Positions 35,214 through 46,000 of a stretch of DNA of 64,000 nt are shown here, one piece after another. The stretch's first letter is position 1; each line of letters opens with the position of its first letter. Source of the stretch: Euglena gracilis (lineage: Eukaryota > Euglenida > Euglenophyceae > Euglenales); NCBI GenBank assembly GCA_039621445.1, contig CP154955.1, positions 7,114,010-7,178,009 of the forward strand. The letters are read 5' to 3'. The notes under the pieces are model-generated. The model had not been told where the DNA came from. It ran no database searches and was given only the letters and a program-made list of their open reading frames with translations. The translations under genes were made by a program, and so were the position numbers.

Positions 35214-36024
35214 TTGGTCGGCAGGGGTGCTATGTCCAAAGCATGCAACCTGCTCACATCTGACGGCATGCAGGACGCGGAAAACCCTGTAATCCGAGAA
35301 CGCCTCAGGCAACTCCACCCCCATGAATCCCCGCCAGGTCGTGGTGCCCCAACCATGCGACGTTCGCTACCTGCTGCCACCTCTGAAGAAGATATCCGTG
35401 AACGCCGAACAATTGTGAGGAATTCCGTTCTTAGTTTTGGACCTGAGTCATCCCCTGGACCCTCTGGCTTGAGGCCTGATCACCTCCGATGCCTTCTGGG
35501 ACATGATGCTGGGTGTCATGCAGATGACCTCCTTGACGAGCTTGGTGGGAAAGGTGATCATTAAACAAAAGATGGTGAAAACAACAGTCCGCAACAATTT
35601 GCCTGGTCAGTTTGGTGTGGGCCATTCCGATCCGTGCGCCATGGTCGCCATCGGGCTTCAACAAATCGTCGGCTGCCTCAATCAAGCAGGTGCCCAGGAT
35701 TGGGGAGTCTTGCAAATGGATTTCGCAAACGCTTTCAATTGCTTGCGGCACGAAGGCATGTTGGATGCCATCCGAGAACGTTGTCCAGAAATGACAGTGT
35801 GGATGGAGAGCTGCTACAGTGAGCACTCTACTCTGTATTGCGGCTCCACCTCCTTCCGCAGCAAAACCGGGGTGCAACAGGGTGACCGATGCGGCCCTAC
35901 CGCATTTGACATTGCAGTTCAGAACCTCATCGAGAAGGTGGGAGAACTGGTGGGTTGGCAAGCGTGGCATTTGGATGACGCACACTTGGTGGGCACTCCT
36001 TCACAGCTTGAGACAGCCGTCTGA
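35214..36024 (+). pseudogene. Non-LTR reverse transcriptase
   Basis: Two overlapping frames: 35214-35564 has the opening SPGPSGLRPDHLRCL block. 35503-36024 has motif A (QMDFANAFNCL), motif B (GVQQGDRCGPTAFD) and the catalytic HLDD (WHLDDAHLVG). A one-base shift near 35530 separates them, and a TGA ends the second frame directly after the palm. Confidence 0.8.
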
Positions 36025-36694
36025 TACTTCCTCGCGAAGGACCTCTCTATGGTGTCTCCCTCAATCCACGTGTCCAAGTGTCGTTTGTGGAGACACGCTT
36101 TTGGGAAAGAATGGCCAGCCTTCCCGCCAGCACAACGCCTCTGCAACAGATCCCAGTGCAACCATATTCTGAAGGTAGCGGCCTCAAGGTCCTTGTTTTG
36201 CCTGTTTGTCACCCAACAGGAGGAACATTCGCCCTCCTCAGTGTGGGCTCCACGAGTGCACATGGTGCTCAAGGCATGCAATCTCTTGCAGTGCGTACCA
36301 AGTGCTCACATACAGTTCACCCTTCTGCGCCAATGTCTTGACTCATGCCGTGTAAATGACCTACTGAGCGGAACTCCACTGCCTTTGGCACAACACCAGT
36401 GCCTTCCTCTCAGCCACTGCCTGCGCAACACACTGAGCTGTATCATGGCCACACCAATGGACGACAACCAATGGTCCTAAGAAACTTTGCCACCTCGTCT
36501 GGGTGGTTTAGGAATACGAGATCCCATGGAAAGCCGACTCTCGGCTCGGTGGGCGGCACAACTGGATTTCTTCAAACAGCACAGTCTTTGATGGCACTGC
36601 CAGATCTGGTATTACGCAATATAAAGCCACCTGACTTTGATTTGTCAGCAAAGCACTTGGGGACAGTTGAATTGATGGTCAACCCCTGCAAGCC

Positions 36695-37342
36695 TTGGCA
36701 GAAGACTTTACCCGGGCAGCTCAATTGCCTCATGAGTTGGTGTCTCAAAAGCATTGGGGGAATATCTGCTCTGGTCTGTGGCAAAAGAAGTTGCAACAAT
36801 CCCTGATCGGATCTGATGCCGTCCGTTTTGCCTGCCAAACGCGACCTCATGGAATGGCTTGGACATGTGCCGTCCCCTCGGCTGGTTTGAAGACCCTCAT
36901 TCCCACCAAAGAATTTGTTGCACTTCTGCAATGGACCCTTGGTGCCCCTGTGGTTAAGTCTGAAGAAGGAAGCTCACCAGGATGTCCACGATGCAAGATC
37001 CTGCTTGACACGGCCGGCCACCACTTCGTCTGCTGCCACCGTAACAACCTTGTTAGGCGGCACGGGGCAGTGCAAAGCTTTGTCCTGACCATGACCCAAC
37101 GAGGTGGTTTCCCAGCCCGCCGAGAAGAAAAAGCTGAAGATGGTACGCCCGGTGATGTCTTTATCACTTGCTTTGACGCCAATGGACCCGCAGCCATTGA
37201 TGTCACAGTAAGACACCCATTGGCTCCTTCAAGAGCAGCCCCAGCACAAGTGGACAACTCTCACCATCGGCAAGAGGAAGTCAAAATTTTCAAATACGGA
37301 GAGCCGTGCAAGCGACGTGGTTGCACCTTTGTACCCTTGTGA
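36695..37342 (+). pseudogene. C-terminal region of the non-LTR element: Cys/His finger and restriction-like nuclease
   Basis: CPRCKILLDTAGHHFVCC followed by RRHGAVQ is a Cys-Cys-His-Cys finger. Downstream, GDVFITCFDANGPAAIDVTV has the spacing of a PD-(D/E)xK core (acidic residue, then D-V-T-V). Such a domain would nick the target to prime reverse transcription. The frame ends at 37342. Confidence 0.65.
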
Positions 37343-37699
37343 TGGACTGCTACAGAGGCATTAGCGAATCAGGACAAGGCTTTGCCTCCACTTGTATCCG
37401 CCTTCTATCCAGCCAACACAACGGTTGGGAGAGGCGGGGCGTGGATGCCAATATGTGGCAAGGACTGGAAATGGCTCTGATGCGTGAAGTGGCCCGACAG
37501 TTGGCATGGGGGCAATGTCCTGAACAGCTTCTGGATTGCGGAACCTCGGATACCTCCAGTACTCATTCCCCATACCAAATGTCATAACTCTTTGGATACC
37601 CTAACCACCGAATGCCCACCGACACTTACCAACCATCGACAGGAGTTTTTTGCCGGCCCACCGGCCTGAACCAGAAACCAATGTCTGCCTACGACCAAT

Positions 37700-38034
37700 G
37701 GCCCTGAGGCCAAAATTGGTAACCCTCAGGCGTACACAAACAGGACCTCACCTACCTCATCGGATCTACACGCCCCCCCCCTTGCTCTTTATATATTGAA
37801 GATGAGCCTCGCTCATTTTCCACTGACCTCTATCCAGTCACCGAACACCGCTTTGTAAACCCCTCACTATAGCTACCGCTGACCTGTGAGCGCACAGGGA
37901 GTCACGAGGAGGTTCTCCTTGTGGCGAGGGCCAAAAAAAGACGTTTCCCTGGGCCCGGGGCACGGTCTGGATGAAGCTGCGCTACCCACCGTGAAGTGTC
38001 TGATACTGACTGATGCGGCAGACTAGCGCATCGG
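37700..38034. other. No feature recognised
   Basis: Short stretch between the non-LTR element and the first related C-terminal copy, with no coding similarity. Confidence 0.4.
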
Positions 38035-38980
38035 ACTGAAATGGTGGCTGGGGCTGCCACTGGCAGACTCAACCGGCACGTGTGCGCAGGATGCCAAAGC
38101 GTCACTGATGTCCACGATGACCACGAGATGTGCTGCATCCGGAATAATTTTGCCAACAGACACAACGCCGTCCAGGACGTTTTATTCAACCTCTTGTCCA
38201 AAACGGCCAAAGTGTTCAGCGCGAGGTTCCGGTACCCAATCAGCCAGATACCTCTCTACGGCCCGCCGACCTGCTGCTGGCCACATGGCAGGATGGCAAG
38301 CATACGGCAGTAGACATCACCATTGCGCACGGGTGGCAAGAAATGGAGAGGAGCGCCTCCAGGGAGCGTAGGAGAACCTTCCTGAAACGACGTGAGCAAG
38401 CTAAGCACACCAAGTATGACATCCCGTGTCAGAACGGTGGCTGGTCGTTCGCGACGCTGGCCATGGGCACGTGGGGAGGCCTGGGCCCGGAGCGCCAAGC
38501 TGCTCGCCAGAATGACGAAGCGGACAACGGCATGGGACCAATGCGACAGCTCCTAGCGCTGGCTCTGTTCCGCCAAGTCGCGCAAATGCTGTGGCCCAAA
38601 CATTTCCTTCGCCGAGTTTAACCTGGCGGACACCGATGACCAATACGTAACGCTCAGCAACAGACCGCTTGACATCATGTCAACCCAAAGACCAGCCGAG
38701 TCGCGACACACACAGGCCCAGCAGGTCGTTGGCAAGACCCAGCAGGTGGTCGGCAAGACGGCCGGCTGCACACAGGAAGCACCTGGGCAGCCATTGCCCA
38801 ACACAGCCCAACAAGCCCTGCACGTAGGAACTGCGTCGACAAGACTGGGGAAAACCCACCCACTATGACCTGGCCCTTCACCTCACGACCCACAACATCA
38901 AGGGTGCACATCACCGTCCCGTCCCGGAACCTCGGCCACTAAAGTCCCTTCAGCCTCTGCTTAACCCCTCTGACTATCCA
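38035..38980 (+). mobile_element. Non-LTR C-terminal fragment, copy 1
   Basis: Encodes in shifted frames CAGCQSVTDVHDDHEMCC and RHNAVQDVLF (Cys/His finger), then AVDITIAHGW and ERRRTFLKRREQAKHTKYDI, the C-terminal tail of a related element family. It is nearly the same as 39250-40290. Confidence 0.65.
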
Positions 38981-39249
38981 TGGGGTTCCTCCATCTGGCT
39001 CCGTCCCCCCTGAACACTCAAATCCAGTAGGCAGTGCCACTTGTCGGTGGATTCGGTTCGCCCCACCACCGTCTCATCCCAAACTGCCCACGGTGGTGGC
39101 AGCCTACATATTACGTGCCACGGTGGACGGCCTGCTAAACCGAATCTTGCCAAGAGACCAAGCCCGCACAATGGAACAGGCCCATGGTGTCGGTCATGGA
39201 TGGATGGCAGTGGCCCCCACGAGGACCTCCACACGACGATTGATGCTGC

Positions 39250-40290
39250 AGACCGCATCGGGCTGAAATGGTGGTTGGGGCTGCCACTGGAAGCTTCAAC
39301 CGGCACCGCAGGATGACAAAGCGTCACTGACGTTCACGGTGACCACGACATGTGCTGCATCCGGAATAATTCTGCCAACAGACACAACGCCGTCCAGGAC
39401 GTTTTGTTCAACCTCTTGTCCACAAATGGCCAAAGTGTTCAGCGCGAGGTTCCGGTACCCAATTAGCCAGATACCTCTCTACGGCCCGCCGACCTGCTGC
39501 TGGCCACATGGCAGGATGGCAAGCCTACGGCAGTAGACGTCACCGTTGCGCACGGGTGGCAAGCAATGGAGAGGAGCGCCTCCAGGGAGCGTTGGAGAAC
39601 CTTCCTGAAACGACGTGAGCAAGCTAAGCACACCAAGTACGACATCCCGTGTCGGAACGGTGGCTGGTCGTTCACGACGCTGGCCATGGGCACGTGGGGA
39701 GGCCTGGGCCCGGAGCGCCAAGCTGCTCGCCAAAATGACGAAGCGGACAACGGCATGGGACCAAGGCGGCATACGCTCCTCACGTCAAGCCGAGGGCTAC
39801 CAGCTCCTATCGCTGGCTCCGCCAAGTCGTGCAAGTGCTGCGGCCCAAACATTTCCTTCGCCGAGTTCAACCTCGCAGACACCGATGACCAATACGTAAC
39901 GCTCAGCAACATCAACACACTGCTTGACATCGCACCAACCCAAAGACCAGCCGAGTCACGACACACACAGACCCAGCAGGTGGTCGGCATGACCCAGCAG
40001 GTGGTCGGCAAGACAACCGGCCGCACGCCGGAAGCACCGGAGGCATCCAATGCCCAACACAGCGAGACAAGCCCTGCAAGGAGGAGCCACGTCGACAAGG
40101 CTGAGGAAACCTCACCCACTGTGGCCTGGCACTGCACCACCCCTGCCCTCACGACCCCGAACCTGCACAACATCAAGGGTCCACATCACCGTCCTGCCAG
40201 GAACTTCGGCCACCAAAGTCCCCTCAACCTCTGCTTAACCCCACTGACTATCCACGGGGTTCCCCCATCTGTACATAGCCTCCCTCCCCC
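39250..40290 (+). mobile_element. Non-LTR C-terminal fragment, copy 2
   Basis: A second copy of the 38.0-38.97 kb segment with small indels. It has the same Cys/His finger region, KRREQAKHTKYDI block and tail. A short 3' segment (AATCCAGNAGG through GGATTCGGTT) follows at about 40300. The same segment is found at about 39020 and again near 40450. Confidence 0.65.
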
Positions 40291-40516
40291 CTGAACACTC
40301 AAATCCAGCAGGCTGTGCCACTGGTCGGTGGATTCGGTTCGCCCCACCGTTTTCTGAACTCGCTGAAACCTGATGCCCACCGCCCTCCCACCCCACGCAG
40401 CTGTAAATACTTAACCCTTGTGTATATAGCCCCTCACTGCAGCTACAAGATATCCAGTAGGCTGCGCCACTGGTCGGAGTGGATTCGGTTCTCCCCACCA
40501 CCGCAAGTTCGTTTTC

Positions 40517-40803
<287 letters not shown>

Positions 40804-40804
40804 G

Positions 40805-41035
40805 CCTGATGCTTGATGCATGCCTGATCCTTCTTTCGGCGCAAAGAATCTTCCCAGCACACCAAATATGACGTCACTTCTCAAAATGCTGGTCGGTCCT
40901 TCACCACCTTGGCAATGGGGCACATGGGGAGGCATGGGCCCAGAGGGTGCCCGCCTGCTTGGTCGCATCATCAAAAGAGCCACGACATGGCAAGAAGGTG
41001 AAATAAGGGACCTCAAACAGTCTGAATGCTATTAG
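40805..41035 (+). mobile_element. Non-LTR C-terminal fragment, copy 3 (diverged)
   Basis: CACACCAAATATGACGTC, then GGGGAGGCATGGGCCC, parallel the KHTKYDI...GTWGGLGPE part of copies 1 and 2 with many substitutions. Confidence 0.5.
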
Positions 41036-43045
41036 ACCGTCGCGGTCGCACTGACCCGCCAAATCTGGCAACTGCTCAGCGTGAAGCACGCCGTCCGTTA
41101 AACGGTGACCCCAAAATCCTGATTACAAACCTCCAAAATCCCTCCCAACCAGGAAACACCAAAGAACTCCTAGGAGAAAACCAAGCACCCAAACACCAAA
41201 TACAAATCACAAATAACCAAAAATGGTGCTCCTCCGGCATACAAGGGGCCCGAATGGTCCCACACAACACCGCCGGCGAGCAAGGCATGGCCTCACAAGG
41301 TCTTTGTGCTTCGCTCGGTGTCCCTTCCTTGTTATGGCTCTTGTGGGAAAAGTGTTTTGGTTCGACCCTGTCAGTTCAAGGCACCCCACCAATTTCATTT
41401 CAAGTGATTGATGTAGTTGGGAACGTGACAAACGCCAGTGGCATCGAGTTTGTGTGCCCACCTTCTCATCCACCCTGATCTCAACGTTTGGTCTCAGGAG
41501 GCCCCCGACATGCTTCTTTTTTAAGGAATTGCCCCCCTTCCGGGGGGGTGCTATGGACAGGCAGGGGGAGGGCACTGTTGACCCCAAGCGGGGAGGCAGG
41601 GTTTTGGGGTGTGCCAAAGGCGCCGGGTGTGCTATAACACTACCCACCTTTGGCGCCGGGGGCCCGAAATGGACATTATCAAGGGAAATTTGTCTGAGTT
41701 GGCAGGAACCGGGGTCCAAAAACGAGCCCCCCCCCTTGGTGTGCTATAACACTACCCACCTTTGGCGCCGGGGGCCCGAAATGGACATTATCAAGGGAAA
41801 TTTGTCTGAGTTGGCAGGAACCGGGGTCCAAAAACGAGCCCCCCCCCTCGGGGGTGTCCACCGAGTTGGGAACCACACCTGCTGGGGTCGTGGACTGGAG
41901 TAACCAGTGCATCGTCACGGTGAAGGAGACCCCTCCTAACTAAAGTGGAGTATGTGCCTGGCGGGCGCTTGGTGTCTCCCTTGTCGGTCTGCCTCCAGGG
42001 AGTACGAGATTGCTGGCCCCCATGGCCCTGGCCCCAATGGCCGCAGGCGCCTGCTGGTTGTTGCTTCTGCCCCTTGCGGGGTCTTCTGACCACTGTCTGC
42101 CGTCCGTGGCCATCACTTTGGGGGGTTTGGGTTGCGAGTGTTTCTTTTGGGGAAATTTCTTTTGGGAAGGGGCAGCCACGGTTCGCCACAGTCAGGTTGT
42201 CCAGCTGCTGCGGCGTTTGCTGCTCTTTCCTGAAGCTCTCCAGCGCTTTTCGTCTTGGAAATTGCCCCTTTCATTGACATCTTCAAGAAACTACACCGAT
42301 TTCTGTTTTGAGATTCTGAACGCGCCTCTTTTTCTTGATAATTTTAGTTGATTGGTTGACTTCTTCTTCCAATTGATATGGTATTTGACGCTCCTTTATT
42401 CCGGTGTCGACAGGGAAATTCAGAATCAGCAAACTCCGGCGAAAAAGGCATCAAGCGGGGCCTCATAACGCAACTCACCAAGAGCAGTCCGAGCAACACT
42501 GCCGGCGAGCAAGGCATGGCCTCACAAGGGCAAAGCGCGGAGCCCGAGGCGTCATTACCTCCTAGGTTCTTGTGGGCACCGGAGTCCCGGGCCAGGAAGA
42601 GCTGCCGGTAACCCCTGCTGAAAATGAAATTGTCTCGCTTTTTTTTTTTTTGCTCAATGAAGTGAAATGAAATTGTGCGGATGTTGGAGGTACGATTTCC
42701 CAATGTTTCCATATACCGCGAGCTTTCATTTGGTTTTTGTACCCCTTTTTGGTCTCTTCCAGGGAGAGCAATTGCAGTTTTACATCGCGTTTGGCAAAAA
42801 AGTATTACATCTGGATGCGACATGCTGCGACTTTTTTTCCAGCTTGTCCCTCAAGTTTTAAATTGTGCGCCATGACCTGTGACAAAAGAATAAATGCCTT
42901 TTGACAGCGCCTTTTTTCTCAAAAATTTGAAAGAACTTGAGCTGAGCTGTTTGTTGGTGGAATGCTGGACCGAACCACAGTGAGTGTTTGGTTGGCACGG
43001 GGTAGTTAATAATAACTCGCCCCCAGCAGAGCAGCACGCAGTCGC
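41036..43045. other. Intergenic region downstream of the acetyltransferase gene
   Basis: No coding region recognised. It holds a 112-bp tandem duplication (41627-41850). The 20-base word GCCGGCGAGCAAGGCATGGC also occurs twice, near 41270 and 42502. Confidence 0.5.
41627..41850. repeat. Perfect 112-bp tandem duplication
   Basis: The unit starts GTGTGCTATAACACTACC and is repeated with no visible change. It ends in a C-run. Confidence 0.9.
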
Positions 43046-46000
43046 TCAGATGCTGGGGTCGAAGCTCTCAAACTCGCCGATCATTGCTCGGGCTGAATTT
43101 GACCCCCGGGGGGGGGGGCAGGGGTCTCGGATGCCCTGGGGTGCCTGGGGCTGGGGCTGCTTCGGAGTGCCTTCCCAGCAGAGGGGGGAGGGGGGGAGTG
43201 CCCTGGGGTGGGTGTCCGGGGTCAGGATCTGGCTGCCTTGGAGTTCCTGCCTTGTTTGGAGTGGCAGCCCCAACCCCCCCCCCCAACCCAGGTCGGCCGT
43301 GCCGTCAAAATGCCGCCCGGCCATGCTGCCCGGCGGCTTGAGGTGCAGCTCCGGCATGGACTGGGTCACGACGTGCCCCGGGGGCACCGACCTCGTGACG
43401 AAGACGCTGCCCCCGATGGTGGGCCCAGGGCGGTCCAGGAAGGCCTGGGGGGAGCAGGGTCTTTTTGAGAATTGGGGGGAGGGGAACCACCCAGGGACAC
43501 CTGCCCCCCCCCCGGGGAGGGGGTCCGGGACCAATTTTGGGGAGTCAATTTTGGAGGTTAAATAATCAGTATATATATAACAACAACAGTAGAAATATCT
43601 TTATGACTTCGTGCCTAAAAAAAAGGGCCAAACCTCCACCCCCACCTCTGGCGGGGGGGGGGGGCACAAGGCCCTTGAGGGGACCTTGGGGTGGGCACCC
43701 CCAGGCGCCTTGTCAGCGGACCCACCCACCCGACCTCCTGGGTGTCCAACCTTCAACAAATCCTGCCCGCACCTCTCTATCCACAGCATTTCCTTTTAAA
43801 TATTCCAGAAAGCCTGGCCAGCCCTGGGTGGCGCCCTTCCCCACCACGGTGCGACCCCCGAGGATGACTGCCCCGGCGTAGATCGGCGGCAGCCGCCACG
43901 CCGCAGCCAAACCGGCAAAGCTCCAAGCTTTGGGTGGCGACCCACACCGGACCAGCCTGAATCTTCCCCCATTGTTCACATGAGTTCAGCACGGGCTGGA
44001 TTTTATAGCGAGGCTGACCTCACCCGGGGGGGGTGAGGTCAGCAAGGTGCCCGAGACCCCTTCCCCCCCGGTGGGTCATGGGTTGCAAATAAGATCACCC
44101 CTCTCGACGTGGGATACGCTTTTGGGTGTCTCCAAGTTCTGGGAAATGCTGACAATGATTTTGTGAGATTGTGTGAGCAGGAATAACAGACGAATACTCA
44201 GAACTGTCCTTCTGGCATCCCTTTTAAACTGAAAGAGACAAGCTCGCGTGCTCCATGCTCCTGCGTGCTCCAGCCATGGTGTTCATGTGGTTTAAATACA
44301 AATTTCACAGAGAGCAAAATGTGAGAAATCTGAGATACTGGCGTTGAACGTTCATATCATCGCTCGCGAGAATCCCGCGGTGGGAACCCCCCCCCCCCGC
44401 ATTCACGATGTCACTGCCGGCTGGGCGTGACATCGTCCTCGATGGTGGGGTGGCGCTTTGTTCCCGCCATTGCCTGGCCATCCTTGGTGGACAGGGCCCC
44501 GAGGGTGACCCCGTGGAAGAGCTTCACGTTGTTGCCCAAGGTGGACGTCTCCCCTGAAAGGGGGGGGGGACTTCTGTGTCAACTCTCCAAACCGCAAAAA
44601 AATGCACAGCTGCCAGCCTTATCTGTCTGCAGGGGAGAAAAAGGCCCAACCTCAAGAAAAAAAAAGAGCAAAAATGTGCAAAAAAAAATGCGCAAACACA
44701 TGCACAAAAAACTGGCAAAAATATGTGCAAAAAGTTCAAAGTTTCAGAGTAAAGGCACAAAAATCACAAAATTGCAAAAAATTGCCCAAAACACACAAAA
44801 ATGACACCAAATTTACAACAACTGAATATAAATGTCAGGAAAACACCACTGCCGAAAAAAAAACCAAATTTTCAAAAAAAATCACAAAAAAATTTGCAAA
44901 AATGGTCAAAAAGTGCGGGAAACTTGGGTAAAAATGTGGGGGAAATGTGCTTTTTTAAAAATGTGCAAAAAATGAGCAAAAAAACCGCATCTGTCTGCAT
45001 TTGTTCAATTCAGCAAACGCAGAATCTGGAGTAACCGACTGAATCCCAAGTGGACCAATGCTCACCCCCCCCCCCCAGGGTTCATTCTTCACTTACAAAA
45101 TAAGAAATCATCAACCATCCAACCGGGTTTTGATTAATACTGAGCCGTTGGGATTTGTCAGGATTTGTTGGGTTTTGGACACTGGAGGTGGAGTCCCAGA
45201 CACATGAATTTGAAAGAATTTGATCTGAGGCAAATGACGGATTTTGCACTTTTACCACTTTTGGCCACTTTTGCCCACATTTGCACACTTTTAGCATTTT
45301 TGCCCACTACTGGCCAACACCAGGCAGGGTTCCTCTCATTTCTGGGCTGGCTGAGACCAAAATGCATCTGTGATTTTCGGTGATTTTTCACAATTTTCCG
45401 TGAATTGACTTTTTCAAAAAAGCAAAAGAAAATCACGTCCCATTCTGCACCGGAGCCATGTTTGGGTGGTTGTGGCAACAGATTGTCTCTCCCTATTACA
45501 GTCTGGAGATTGCCTGACAATGCAACCAGGCTGTTTTTTTACCAACCGCGGGGGGGTCCGGAGTGCCTTGGGGTGCCTGCCCAGGCAGGCACTGCCCCTC
45601 CCCCTGGGAGGGGGTCGGATTTCGGCCTGCGCCCAGGCACATTCCTTTAAAAACGTGTTCAGCCCGCCAAATGCCTGCCCTGAAATTTGTGGTCATGAAC
45701 ACGTTTTCAATGAGGGCATTTGTGGCAATGACACGTTTTCCATTAAGGCATCTGTGTTCAGGCACGTTTTCAATGAGGGCATTTGTGGCAATGACACGTT
45801 TTCCATTAAGGCATCTGTGTTCAGGCACGTTTTCAATGAGGGCATCTGTGGCAACCCCGAGCAAGAAGCAAAAATCGCTGTAATGAAAAATCGGCGTGCG
45901 GTTGAGAGGCTGGGTGGTCCTCAACGGGTGAGGCGGGTCGGGGGCACTCTACAACACGACAGAAGGCTAGGTTGCCTTGGAGCACAACGACAGAGAGTGG

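Larger units (their letters stand above)
34560..37700 (+). mobile_element. Broken non-LTR retrotransposon with C-terminal nuclease-like domain
   Basis: Plus-strand fragments in several frames give, in order, an N-terminal helical region (34.86-35.09 kb), RT (35.2-36.0 kb), a poorly kept middle (36.0-36.7 kb) and a C-terminal zinc-finger plus nuclease-like region (36.7-37.34 kb). No LTRs flank it. The layout matches elements that nick DNA with a restriction-like endonuclease behind the RT rather than an AP-type endonuclease in front. Stops and shifts show it is inactive. Confidence 0.7.

Noticed and set aside
43068-43565. Gly/Pro-rich frames on both strands over the last acetyltransferase exons
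   Set aside because: They cross intron 11 with its G-runs; only the splice-consistent frame matches the enzyme family.
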